Source: JAWWPY01 sp964412845
GTDB taxonomy: Bacteria; Actinomycetota; Actinomycetes; Streptosporangiales; Streptosporangiaceae
Direction of reading: 5' to 3'
Assembly: GCA_964412845.1 (NCBI GenBank)
Contig: CAYPQM010000123.1
Span: 1 to 20,867 of the forward strand
Length of the DNA stretch: 20,867 bases
A program made the translations under genes and the position numbers. The notes under the pieces are model-generated. The model saw nothing but the letters and a program-made list of their open reading frames with translations, ran no database searches and was not told the origin of the DNA. Positions within the stretch are counted from its first letter, which is position 1. The number at the start of each line of letters is the position of its first letter. Shown piece after piece: positions 14,424 to 20,867 of this stretch.

Positions 14424-14648
14424 TCATTCGGCCGGCGCAGCGTAACGGGGCAGGCGCTCCGCCAGGCCGGGGTCAAGCTCGGCCACCATGGCCCAGATTC
14501 CGGCCAGGCGCTCCGCCACGCTGTCCATCTCAGTGCCCGTCCCGGCACTCCCGGCCGTGGCGGCACGGGTTCCGCTGCGCGTGTCCGCGGCCAGTTCGTC
14601 AATGGCCTGGCCGAGCAGGGCGATGCGCGCATCGGGTGTCGAACACAT
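14424..14648 (-). CDS. Small hypothetical protein
   Basis: A possible 74-residue soluble protein with two likely helices: ARIALLGQAIDELAAD and, after an Ala/Gly/Thr linker, ERLAGIWAMVAELDPGLAERLPRYA. No family was recognised. Start ATG 14648 has AGGG 8 bases upstream. Support comes from helix-like, non-random composition and from ending exactly at the hairpin that terminates the rplI operon. It could still be a chance frame in GC-rich DNA. Confidence 0.45.
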   Translation of the reverse strand: MCSTPDARIALLGQAIDELAADTRSGTRAATAGSAGTGTEMDSVAERLAGIWAMVAELDPGLAERLPRYAAPAE

Positions 14649-14699
14649 GATCGGACCCTAGAGCAGTCGGGTGATGATCGCAGGGGCTTTTCACCGACC

Positions 14700-14761
14700 G
14701 CGCCAGTGGGTCAGCGGGCCCCGCGCCGACACCCCGGGGGACCAGTGCGACCCACTGGCGC
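14700..14761. repeat. 13-bp perfect inverted repeat
   Basis: GCGCCAGTGGGTC (14700-14712) is exactly complementary to GACCCACTGGCGC (14749-14761), with 36 GC-rich bases between. It could be the base of an RNA structure or a protein-binding dyad. It is not a typical terminator because the loop is long and no T-run follows closely. Confidence 0.7.
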
Positions 14762-14828
14762 CGGCCCGCCACGCGTCGTCCGCGGCCTTGCCGAGCACGG
14801 CATACGACCTTGCAGGTCACATTCCGTG

Positions 14829-15010
14829 TGTGGATAACTTGGCCGCGGGTGTGGATGGCGAATCCCGGCCAATCTTTTTTCCGCGCACAGGCAGTGGACG
14901 GCATCGGCGCAGGCCGGGGGCACCTATGCCGGCTCGTCCCCGGTCACGTCCCCAGGGGTATCCCCAGCCTGCGCACAGGACGCGCGGCGTGTCTGCACAG
15001 GCTGTCCACA
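14829..15010. promoter_or_regulatory. DnaA-box-like cluster upstream of dnaB
   Basis: TGTGGATAA at 14829-14837 is a perfect consensus DnaA box (TTATCCACA on the other strand). Nearby are TGTGGATGG (14850-14858, 7/9), GTATCCCCA (14958-14966, 7/9) and CTGTCCACA (15002-15010, 8/9 to the actinobacterial TTGTCCACA). DnaA binding could regulate dnaB. It is probably not the origin, which in actinobacteria lies between dnaA and dnaN. Confidence 0.45.
14841..14880 (+). terminator. Terminator-like hairpin with T-run
   Basis: GGCC-(GC)-GGG pairs with CCCGGCC (7 bp with a two-base bulge), and six T follow within four bases, a rare run in this DNA. On the plus strand it would end a transcript for which no gene is visible, so either a small RNA lies upstream or the pattern is fortuitous. 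Confidence 0.3.
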
Positions 15011-15143
15011 GACCTGTGCACAGCCCGATTGGACGACGCAGGCCACTGCCACAAGACTGTCGGAGCCATCCGCTACAACTGACTTGATTGAAGGTGCGGG
15101 ACATCCGCAGAGCGCTTGCTGGGCACGGGGAAGGGGATGTCAG

Positions 15144-17750
15144 GTGAGTGTTGCCGAGATCACTCCCCGCGGCGAACAGTTCGACCGGACCCCACCGCAT
15201 GACGTGGCCGCGGAGCAGTGTGTTCTCGGCGGAATGCTGATGTCCAAGGACGCCATCTCCGACGTCATGGAAACCATCACCGCGCAGGATCACTACCGCC
15301 CGGCCCACCAGCTCGTGCACGAGGCGATCCTGGAGCTCTACGGCCGGGGAGAGCCGGCTGACGCCGTTACAGTCAGTGACCTGCTGAACAAGCGCGGCGA
15401 TCTGGGCCGGGTCGGCGGCGGCACGTACCTGCACACGCTCATCGCGTCGGTGCCCACCGCGGCCAACGCCGGCTACTACGCCCGGATCGTCCGGGAGCGC
15501 GCGATCCTCCGCCGCTTGGTCGAGGTCGGCACCCGCATCGTCCAGCTCGGCTACTCCGGCGACGGCGACGCCGACGAGCTGGTGGACCGGGCCCAGGCCG
15601 AGGTCTACGGGGTCACCGAGCACCGCATCAGCGAGGACTACCTCGCACTGTCCGAGATCATGCCTGGGGCCCTGGACGAGATCGAGGCGATCGGCAGCCG
15701 CGGCGGCGGGATGACTGGCGTCCCCACCGGCTTCGCCGACCTGGACGCCCTGACCAACGGCCTGCACGCAGGCCAGATGATCGTCATCGCAGCCCGGCCG
15801 GCCATCGGCAAGGCCCTTGCTCTCGATACCCCGCTCGTGACCCCAGCCGGCTGGACCACCATGGGTGAAGTCTCCGTGGGAGACCGCCTGATGGGTGCGG
15901 ACGGCAGGCCGGTCACTGTCCTGGCCGCCACGGATGTGATGCACGGGCGGTCCTGCTACGAGATCGAGTTCTCGGACGGCGAGGTCATCGTCGCGGACGG
16001 CCAGCACCAGTGGCTCACCTGGACCCGGGCCGCTCGGCACGACGCGCAAGGACGAGGCGGCCGGAAGAATTACGCCCAGCCGGTGCGACCGCAGGTCGTC
16101 ACCACCGAGCAGATTGCCTCGACGCTTCGGTGTGAAACCGTGGACTCGCGCCCCAATCACGCCGTGGCCATAGCTGGCCTGCTTGATCTGCCCGAGGCGG
16201 ACCTGCCCATTCCGCCGTATGCCGTTGGGACATGGCTCGGTGACGGGCACGCGGCTTCGGCGCGGTTCACCAGCGTGGACAACGAGATTCTGATGAACGT
16301 CGGAGCATCTGGTCTCGTCGTGTCGCACCAAGGCAGCCGCGTCAATTCCCACATGGCGTTTCCCGTCGAGCGTGCGCGTGTCTCCGGACGTGTCTGCGTC
16401 ATCTGTGGCCAGCCGTTTCAGCCGGAGAATGAGCAAGCGCGGACATGCGGGCGTGCCTGCGGTGGCAAAGCCAGATTCTCCTCGCCGCCCGCGCCGACCC
16501 CGCAGTGTAAGCGTTGTGGCGGTCCGATGACTGGGCTGATTCCCGGATCGGGGCTGTGCCTGCCGTGCTGGAAAGCTCATGGCACCGTCCAGGCGGAGCC
16601 GCGGTCACTGGGTGTCCTTGGTGACAAGCACATTCCGCCGCTCTATTTGCGCGCGTCGGCTGAGCAGCGCCGGGCCCTTCTCGCCGGGATTCTCGACACC
16701 GACGGGACTGTGACCTCGACCGGTGGCGTACAGCTCGCGGTGACCAGTCGGCGACTCGCATATGACGTTCGCGAATTGGTGCTCAGCCTTGGCTACCGGT
16801 GCACGATGACCACGAAGCGCGTAAAGGGACGTACTGAGGAGTCGTCGACCTGCTTCATGGTCAACTTCACGACGACTGATGATGTGTTCCGGCTGAGCCG
16901 CAAGCAACTGATACACAAGGAACGGCTCCGGCATGATCCGCAGCGGACCCGCTGGCGGTACATCGTCGACGTGCGTCCCGTGCCTTCTGTGCCGGTGCGC
17001 TGCGTTCAGGTGGACAGCGCCGATCACCTGTATCTCGCCGGGCGCAGCATGATCCCGACACACAACTCGACCCTGGCACTTGATCTTGCTCGGGCGGCCG
17101 CCGTCAAGCACCAGATGGCGACGGTGATGTTCAGCCTGGAGATGAGCCGTAACGAGATCACTATGCGGCTGCTCTCAGCGGAGGCCCGGGTTCCGCTGCA
17201 CACCATGCGGACCGGCCAGATGGGCGATGAGGACTGGACCAGGCTGGCTCGCCGGATGAGTGAGGTGGTCGACGCGCCGCTGTTCATCGACGACTCCCCG
17301 AACATGTCCATGATGGAGATCCGGGCCAAGTGCCGTCGGCTCAAGCAGCGGCACGACCTGAGGATGGTAATCATCGACTACCTGCAGCTGATGAGCTCGC
17401 CCCGGCGGGTGGAGAACAGGCAGCAGGAGGTGTCCGAGATGTCGCGGTCACTCAAGCTCCTGGCCAAGGAAATCGACGTTCCGGTGATCGCCATCTCCCA
17501 GTTGAACCGCGGTCCCGAGCAGCGCACCGATAAGCGCCCCCTCCTCTCTGACCTGCGCGAATCCGGTTCGATTGAGCAGGATAGTGACGTCGTGATCCTG
17601 CTGCATCGCGAGGATGCGTACGAGCGGGAGTCGCCGCGAGCCGGGGAGGCGGACCTGATCGTGGCCAAGCACCGCAACGGGCCGACGGCAACAGTCACCG
17701 TGGCTTTCCAGGGTCACTACAGCAGGTTCGTCGACATGGCCCCCGGCTGA
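15144..17750 (+). CDS. dnaB: Replicative DNA helicase DnaB containing an intein
   Basis: The 868-residue precursor is an N-extein (1-223), an intein (224-641) and a C-extein (642-868); splicing would leave a 450-residue hexameric replicative helicase. The N-extein has the DnaB start TPPHDVAAEQCVLGGMLMSKDAI and the helical collar, ending in the Walker A half RPAIGK. The C-extein resumes STLALDLARAAAVKHQ, completing GKST, and carries FSLEMS, Walker B VIIDYLQLM, ISQLNRG, RPLLSDLRESGSIEQDSDVV and KHRNGPT. The helicase cannot bind nucleotide normally until the intein is removed. GTG 15144 is chosen because AAGGGG is about 7 bases upstream; in-frame codons back to 15084 lack conservation. M. tuberculosis DnaB (Rv0058) also carries an intein, but of the ordinary Cys1 class (from memory). 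Confidence 0.96.
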   Translation: MSVAEITPRGEQFDRTPPHDVAAEQCVLGGMLMSKDAISDVMETITAQDHYRPAHQLVHEAILELYGRGEPADAVTVSDLLNKRGDLGRVGGGTYLHTLIASVPTAANAGYYARIVRERAILRRLVEVGTRIVQLGYSGDGDADELVDRAQAEVYGVTEHRISEDYLALSEIMPGALDEIEAIGSRGGGMTGVPTGFADLDALTNGLHAGQMIVIAARPAIGKALALDTPLVTPAGWTTMGEVSVGDRLMGADGRPVTVLAATDVMHGRSCYEIEFSDGEVIVADGQHQWLTWTRAARHDAQGRGGRKNYAQPVRPQVVTTEQIASTLRCETVDSRPNHAVAIAGLLDLPEADLPIPPYAVGTWLGDGHAASARFTSVDNEILMNVGASGLVVSHQGSRVNSHMAFPVERARVSGRVCVICGQPFQPENEQARTCGRACGGKARFSSPPAPTPQCKRCGGPMTGLIPGSGLCLPCWKAHGTVQAEPRSLGVLGDKHIPPLYLRASAEQRRALLAGILDTDGTVTSTGGVQLAVTSRRLAYDVRELVLSLGYRCTMTTKRVKGRTEESSTCFMVNFTTTDDVFRLSRKQLIHKERLRHDPQRTRWRYIVDVRPVPSVPVRCVQVDSADHLYLAGRSMIPTHNSTLALDLARAAAVKHQMATVMFSLEMSRNEITMRLLSAEARVPLHTMRTGQMGDEDWTRLARRMSEVVDAPLFIDDSPNMSMMEIRAKCRRLKQRHDLRMVIIDYLQLMSSPRRVENRQQEVSEMSRSLKLLAKEIDVPVIAISQLNRGPEQRTDKRPLLSDLRESGSIEQDSDVVILLHREDAYERESPRAGEADLIVAKHRNGPTATVTVAFQGHYSRFVDMAPG
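15813..17066 (+). mobile_element. Class 3 intein with LAGLIDADG homing endonuclease
   Basis: This 418-residue protein intron lies between K223 and S642 of the DnaB precursor. It starts with Ala (ALALDTPLVTPAGWTTMGE) rather than Cys or Ser and ends IPTHN followed by Ser. The class 3 WCT set is present: W67 in block B (GQHQWLT, with H65), C397 in block F (VRCVQVDSADHLYLAG) and T416 in block G (THN). In class 3 inteins the block F Cys makes the first branched intermediate, so Cys1 is not needed. The endonuclease has block C YAVGTWLGDG (D144), block D KHIPPLYLRAS and block E LLAGILDTDG (D295/D297), so it may still be active. Two CxxC zinc-ribbon motifs (C195-C216 and C232-C252) lie between blocks C and D. 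It is related to mycobacteriophage and actinobacterial DnaB inteins. Confidence 0.93.
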
Positions 17751-17816
17751 TCACAGGGCGGGCCAGGCGCAGCGTACGGCATGGCGGGCCATCCCTGGAC
17801 AAGCCCGGCGGTCAGC

Positions 17817-18602
17817 TCACTGGTCCGCGATTTCCCCGTGCTGGACCGTGAGCTCATAGCGGACATCAAGCTGGCCGGATGAACGGTTGACGGTGATCGC
17901 CACCGCGTCACCGGCCAGCAGCGCGTAGTCGTCAATCACTGGCACGTCGTCGGCGGTGAAACTGGTCCGGCGGCTCAGGAGTGCATGACTGTCCCCGGGC
18001 CGGTCCAGGTCACGGGCATCAACCGGGGTTAGAGTCGTCATCGAAATGGTCTCGTCGGCTCGCACGACGGTATGCCCCTGCTGAGCGAGAACGGTATACA
18101 AGCCGGGATTGATGAGGTCACCCGGATCGGTCTGGCCTACGTATCGGACCGGTAGATAGGACGTCTGCACGATCAGGGGCCGGCCGGACACCAGCCGCAG
18201 GCGGCGCAGCCGGAGGACGTCGCCGGGATCGCCGAGACGAGCCGCAACGTGCGCGGGCGGGTCGATGATCCCCTCCCCGAGCAGCTGGGTGGTGATCTGG
18301 GCGCCCTGGGCCGCGAGATCACTCGCGAAACTGCGCAGATTCCCGAGATCGTAGGCGTAGTGGGCCGCCACGTACGTCCCGATCCCGTGGCGGATGTCGA
18401 TAAGCCCGTCATCGGTCAGCAGTTGCAGCGCCTGCCGGACGGTCATGATGCTGACCCCGAACTCGCCGGCCAGCTCCCGTTGCGCGGGAAGCGGATGGCC
18501 CGGTGACCACTGGCCACTCATTATGCGTCCACGCAGGTCACTATAGATGGTCAGGTATTTCGGCTGCCGATCGCGGAGAGTCCGGCGGTCTGGCCCGTTC
18601 AC
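17817..18602 (-). CDS. GntR/HutC-family transcriptional regulator
   Basis: This 261-residue regulator has a GntR winged helix at about 15-80 (KYLTIYSDLRGRIMSGQWSPG, LPAQRELAGEFGVSIMTVRQAL, DGLIDIRHGIGTYVA) and a C-terminal UTRA ligand-binding domain (about 100-250; SGRPLIVQTSYLP, LYTVLAQQGHTVVRADETISM, ARDLDRPGDSHALLSRRTSF). Its GTG start overlaps the trpA stop (GTGA), so it is the third gene of trpB-trpA-gntR and probably translationally coupled. A local regulator with a strong palindrome before trpB implies autoregulation of the operon. The UTRA ligand is unknown; tryptophan, indole or a related metabolite would be natural guesses only. It converges on dnaB, whose stop is 66 bp away. Confidence 0.9.
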   Translation of the reverse strand: MNGPDRRTLRDRQPKYLTIYSDLRGRIMSGQWSPGHPLPAQRELAGEFGVSIMTVRQALQLLTDDGLIDIRHGIGTYVAAHYAYDLGNLRSFASDLAAQGAQITTQLLGEGIIDPPAHVAARLGDPGDVLRLRRLRLVSGRPLIVQTSYLPVRYVGQTDPGDLINPGLYTVLAQQGHTVVRADETISMTTLTPVDARDLDRPGDSHALLSRRTSFTADDVPVIDDYALLAGDAVAITVNRSSGQLDVRYELTVQHGEIADQ

Positions 18603-19384
18603 TGGGCGGCGTCAATCGCGGTCCGCAGTTCCCGTACGTAGCGGCCAATCTCGGCACCTGGCGCCCCATCCATTACTTGGCGCATCAGGGCGGAGGCCAC
18701 GATCACGCCGTCGGCATACGCGGCCGCGGCGGCCGCGCGTTCCGGGGTGTCGATGCCGAAGCCGATGATCACCGGCCGGGCGCTGTGCTTCCTGGATCGT
18801 GCGGCGACGGCCCAGCGGGCGGCGTCATCCCGCTCGTAGGTCCGTCCAGTCGTGTTCATGACGCTCATGACGTAGAGAAAGCCACGCGACCGCTCGGCGA
18901 TGACCCGCATCTGCTGGTCCGGCGTCGAGGGTGTCACCATCAGGATCGCGTCCAGCCCTGCATCACCGGCCTCATCCAGGTATTCGCCCGCCTCGCTGAC
19001 AGGCAGGTCAGGGACAATCGTCCCGCTGAAACCGCAGTCGGCCAGCTCGTGACAGTACTGCCGGAGACCGCGGGTGTAGGCGTGATTGGCGTAGCTCATC
19101 GCGATGAGCGGCGTGTCCAGACCCTTCATGTCGCGCAACTGGGCCAGGGTGCAGGCCATGGTCGTCCCTCTGGAGATCGCTGTGCTGGACGCCCGCTGAA
19201 CGGCTGGGCCGTCCAGCATGGGATCCGAGAAGGGCAAGCCGATCTCGACGGCGTCGGCCCCGGCGTCAATCATCACCCTCAGCAGGTCGAGCCAGTCCTC
19301 CCGGATGCCCGCGGTGACATAGGTGACCAGGGCCGCCCGGCCCTCCGCCCGGGCCTGGCCCAGCACGGTCTCAACGGCGGCCAC
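18599..19384 (-). CDS. trpA: Tryptophan synthase alpha chain, divergent
   Basis: This 261-residue TIM barrel normally cleaves indole-3-glycerol phosphate to indole, which is channelled to TrpB. The catalytic acids are kept: E47 (VEIGLPFSD) and D58 (PMLDGP), equivalent to E49 and D60 of the Salmonella enzyme. The rest is divergent. IAMSYANHAYTRGL replaces the usual MxYxNPxxxYG. The loop 6 region reads YVMSVMNTTG, with V175 and N177 where Salmonella has R179 and G181; only the T183 equivalent (T179) is retained. GTG 19384 has GGGAG 7 bases upstream and overlaps trpB by 14 bp; its stop overlaps gntR. The family call is firm, but full activity and identity as the housekeeping copy are uncertain. 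No trpC, trpD, trpE or trpG is present nearby. Confidence 0.88.
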   Translation of the reverse strand: MAAVETVLGQARAEGRAALVTYVTAGIREDWLDLLRVMIDAGADAVEIGLPFSDPMLDGPAVQRASSTAISRGTTMACTLAQLRDMKGLDTPLIAMSYANHAYTRGLRQYCHELADCGFSGTIVPDLPVSEAGEYLDEAGDAGLDAILMVTPSTPDQQMRVIAERSRGFLYVMSVMNTTGRTYERDDAARWAVAARSRKHSARPVIIGFGIDTPERAAAAAAYADGVIVASALMRQVMDGAPGAEIGRYVRELRTAIDAAQ

Positions 19385-20567
19385 GGATCAGCTCCCGCAG
19401 CACCGAGACGTCTTTGTCACCCCGGCCCGACAAGGTGACCAGCACCGTGGATCCGGCCGCCAGCTCACCGTTTTTTGCTGCGCGTTGGACCCAGGCCAGG
19501 GCGTGAGCGGACTCCAGCGCACACAAGATGCCTTCGGTCCGGGCGCATAGCCCGGCCGCGGCGACCGCCTCCGCATCCGTCACCGAGTGGTACTCGGCCC
19601 GGCCGATCTCGGCCAGGTAGGCGTGCTCGGGGCCGACCCCCGGGTAATCGAGGCCCGCTGAAACAGAGCTGGCCTCGGCGATCTGCCCATGCTCGTCCTG
19701 AAGGAACGACGACATGAAACCGTGCAGAACGCCGCGGCGGCCGTTGGACAACGCCGCCCCGCCGGCCGCCTCCGCGCCGATCAGACGGGCTGAGGTGGCC
19801 GCGAACCCGGCGAACGTCCCGGCGGCGTTGGATCCACCGCCCACGCACGCCACCACGGCGGCCGGCACCGCACCGGGCAGCAGTTCCGCGCACTGGGCCC
19901 GGGCCTCGTCGCCGATGACACGCTGGAATTCCCGCACCATCCACGGATAGGGGTGCGGGCCCAGGGCGGAGCCGATGCAGTAGTGGGTGGAATCGACGGT
20001 CGTGACCCAGTGCCTGAGCGCCTCGTTCGTGGCGTCCTTGAGTGTCTGCGATCCTGACGTCACGGGGATCACGGTGGCCCCCAGCAGTTCCATCCGGAAG
20101 ACGTTGAGCTCTTGCCGGGCCATGTCCTTCTCGCCCATGAACACGGTGCAGCCCAGGCCGAGATGGGCGGCGACCGTGGCGGTGGCCACCCCATGCTGCC
20201 CGGCTCCCGTTTCCGCGATCACAGCGGTCTTGCCCATTCGCTGCGCCAGCAGGACCTGCCCGGCGGCATTGTTGATCTTGTGGCTACCGGTATGGGCCAG
20301 ATCCTCGCGTTTGAGCAGAACCGAAACACCAAGGGCGTCTGACAACCGGTCGGCCGCGGTGACAGGTGTTGGCCGTCCGGCGTAACTGGTCAGCATATGA
20401 GTGAGCTCCGCCCGGAAGCCAGCATCTTCCCAGGCCATCCGGAAGGCTTCTTCCAACTGCTCACAGGCGGGGATCAGGGCCTCAGGAACGAAGCGCCCGC
20501 CCATCGAGCCGAATCTGCCCGTCGGCCCGGGATCACCCATGATTATCGGTTCAATGACAGTGCTCAT
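19371..20567 (-). CDS. trpB: Tryptophan synthase beta chain
   Basis: This 398-residue PLP enzyme condenses indole with serine to give tryptophan. It has the PLP-lysine motif HTGSHKINN (K97), ETGAGQHG (E119), the phosphate loop GGGSNA (243-248), EGI (E345) and SGRGDKD (380-386), all typical of TrpB1. Compared from memory with ordinary TrpB, the stretch after GAEAAGG lacks about eight residues that usually contain GRHAA/HSA (near 268-276), and GRFGSMGGRFVPEAL replaces GRFGPFGGRFVPETL. Start ATG 20567 has no good Shine-Dalgarno; a 20-bp palindrome lies 5-24 bases upstream, so the mRNA may be leaderless or have a very short leader. It is the first gene of trpB-trpA-gntR, with overlapping ends throughout. 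Confidence 0.93.
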   Translation of the reverse strand: MSTVIEPIIMGDPGPTGRFGSMGGRFVPEALIPACEQLEEAFRMAWEDAGFRAELTHMLTSYAGRPTPVTAADRLSDALGVSVLLKREDLAHTGSHKINNAAGQVLLAQRMGKTAVIAETGAGQHGVATATVAAHLGLGCTVFMGEKDMARQELNVFRMELLGATVIPVTSGSQTLKDATNEALRHWVTTVDSTHYCIGSALGPHPYPWMVREFQRVIGDEARAQCAELLPGAVPAAVVACVGGGSNAAGTFAGFAATSARLIGAEAAGGAALSNGRRGVLHGFMSSFLQDEHGQIAEASSVSAGLDYPGVGPEHAYLAEIGRAEYHSVTDAEAVAAAGLCARTEGILCALESAHALAWVQRAAKNGELAAGSTVLVTLSGRGDKDVSVLRELIRGRR

Positions 20568-20571
20568 CAGG

Positions 20572-20591
20572 CTAGTGTTCTAGAAGACTAG
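20572..20591. promoter_or_regulatory. Candidate GntR operator before trpB
   Basis: CTAGTGTTCTAGAAGACTAG is palindromic with 9 of 10 base pairs matching around a TTCTAGAA centre. GntR-family sites commonly have GT...AC ends, present here at 20575-20576 and 20587-20588. It is AT-rich relative to its surroundings and sits directly before the trpB start, so it probably overlaps the promoter or transcription start. On the minus strand TTGCAA (20601-20596) is a possible -35 box just upstream. Confidence 0.65.
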
Positions 20592-20750
20592 AAAAGTTGC
20601 AACCCGCCGCTGCGGGGCCGGACGGTCTTGAGGCTCTTGGCCGCGGTCCCGGCGGGAGCTGTCAGGAGGCGCCGAAGGTACGCGGTGCTCGTCATCCGCG
20701 GAGCGAATCAGAAGGGCTTTAACCGCTGTGCTCCGCGCGGCTGGCCAGCT

Positions 20751-20781
20751 CTGCACGAGGGGGTGCAGCGTGCCGTAGACT
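20751..20781 (+). promoter_or_regulatory. Candidate tRNA-Arg promoter
   Basis: TAGACT (20776-20781), a good actinobacterial -10 box, lies 11 bases before the tRNA 5' end. CTGCAC (20751-20756) is a partial -35 match, 19 bases upstream. The remainder of 20592-20750 shows nothing definite. Confidence 0.45.
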
Positions 20782-20792
20782 GTCGGGCGCTA

Positions 20793-20865
20793 GCGCTCGT
20801 AGCTCAACGGATAGAGCATCTGACTACGGATCAGAAGGTTGGGGGTTCGAGTCCCTCCGAGCGCG
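20793..20865 (+). tRNA. tRNA-Arg (anticodon ACG)
   Basis: A complete cloverleaf: acceptor stem GCGCTCG (20793-20799) with CGAGCGC (20858-20864); D arm GCTC...GAGC; anticodon stem TCTGA/TCAGA around loop CTACGGA with anticodon ACG at 20826-20828 (A34 is normally modified to inosine, reading CGN arginine codons); T arm with GGTTCGAGTCC. The discriminator base is G20865. No CCA is encoded, so the 3' end would be added by the CCA enzyme at 516-2066. Confidence 0.95.
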
Positions 20866-20867
20866 CT

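Larger units (their letters stand above)
14649..15143. other. 495-bp intergenic region upstream of dnaB
   Basis: I see no convincing gene here. It holds a 13-bp inverted repeat (14700-14761), a bulged hairpin followed by six T (14841-14880), a group of DnaA-box-like nonamers (14829-15010), and presumably the dnaB promoter near 15060-15080 (TACAAC at 15074-15079 is a weak -10 candidate). Its length and structure are unusual beside the short spacers of the neighbouring operon. Confidence 0.6.

Noticed and set aside
14829..15010. Chromosomal replication origin
   Set aside because: There are too few boxes, no AT-rich unwinding element, and dnaA and dnaN are absent; actinobacterial oriC lies between those genes.
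14817..16580. Minus-strand open frame of 587 codons opposite the dnaB N-extein and intein
   Set aside because: It is antisense to DnaB and intein motifs that are unmistakable on the plus strand; its translation has no coherent fold signature.
20793..20865. tRNA-Arg as an attachment site of an integrated island carrying trpBA-gntR
   Set aside because: No integrase, excisionase or repeated tRNA 3' end is visible in the window, so integration cannot be supported from this sequence.

Overview
The window is GC-rich chromosomal DNA from an actinobacterium. Gene order is the diagnostic point. The run ino1, PadR regulator, DUF5318, class A PBP, GT87 transferase, then rpsF-ssb-rpsR-rplI and dnaB matches, from memory, the Rv0046c-Rv0058 block of Mycobacterium tuberculosis and the pcnA-to-dnaB block of Streptomyces. 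GTG starts and an SSB tail ending DEPPF agree. Genus cannot be fixed from this sequence. A 100-N gap shows that this is a draft scaffold.

Layout. (1) 1-263, minus: the first part of a secreted tannase/feruloyl-esterase-like gene, apparently broken by deletion and frameshift. (2) 516-2066, plus: CCA-adding enzyme, whose 3' end overlaps a convergent MFS transporter by 148 bp. (3) 5507-1919, minus: a run PadR regulator, inositol-1-phosphate synthase, cupin, MFS, with a strong palindrome upstream of padR. (4) 5723-10959, plus: DUF5318 zinc protein, a bifunctional PBP with a very long Gly/Arg/Asn-rich cytoplasmic tail, and a GT87 membrane glycosyltransferase. (5) 12172-10999, minus: a small membrane protein and endonuclease IV. 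(6) 12453-14322, plus: rpsF-ssb-rpsR-rplI with a structured leader and a strong hairpin terminator. The N gap lies inside ssb. (7) 14649-15143: a 495-bp intergenic region with a 13-bp inverted repeat and DnaA-box-like sites. (8) 15144-17750, plus: dnaB interrupted at its Walker A motif by a 418-residue class 3 intein carrying a LAGLIDADG endonuclease and two CxxC zinc ribbons. (9) 20567-17817, minus: a tight trpB-trpA-gntR operon with a near-perfect 20-bp palindrome just before trpB. (10) tRNA-Arg(ACG) at the right edge.

How the genes work together. Most of the window is housekeeping: tRNA maturation, inositol supply for mycothiol and phosphoinositides, cell-wall synthesis, ribosomal proteins, replication and base-excision repair. 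The accessory parts are the class 3 intein, the stand-alone and divergent tryptophan synthase pair with its own GntR/HutC regulator, and the decayed esterase. The strongest items for follow-up are the intein with its zinc-ribbon insertion, the self-contained trpBA-gntR unit with its operator, and the ssb gap, which is resolvable because its two flanks are the same 55 bp.
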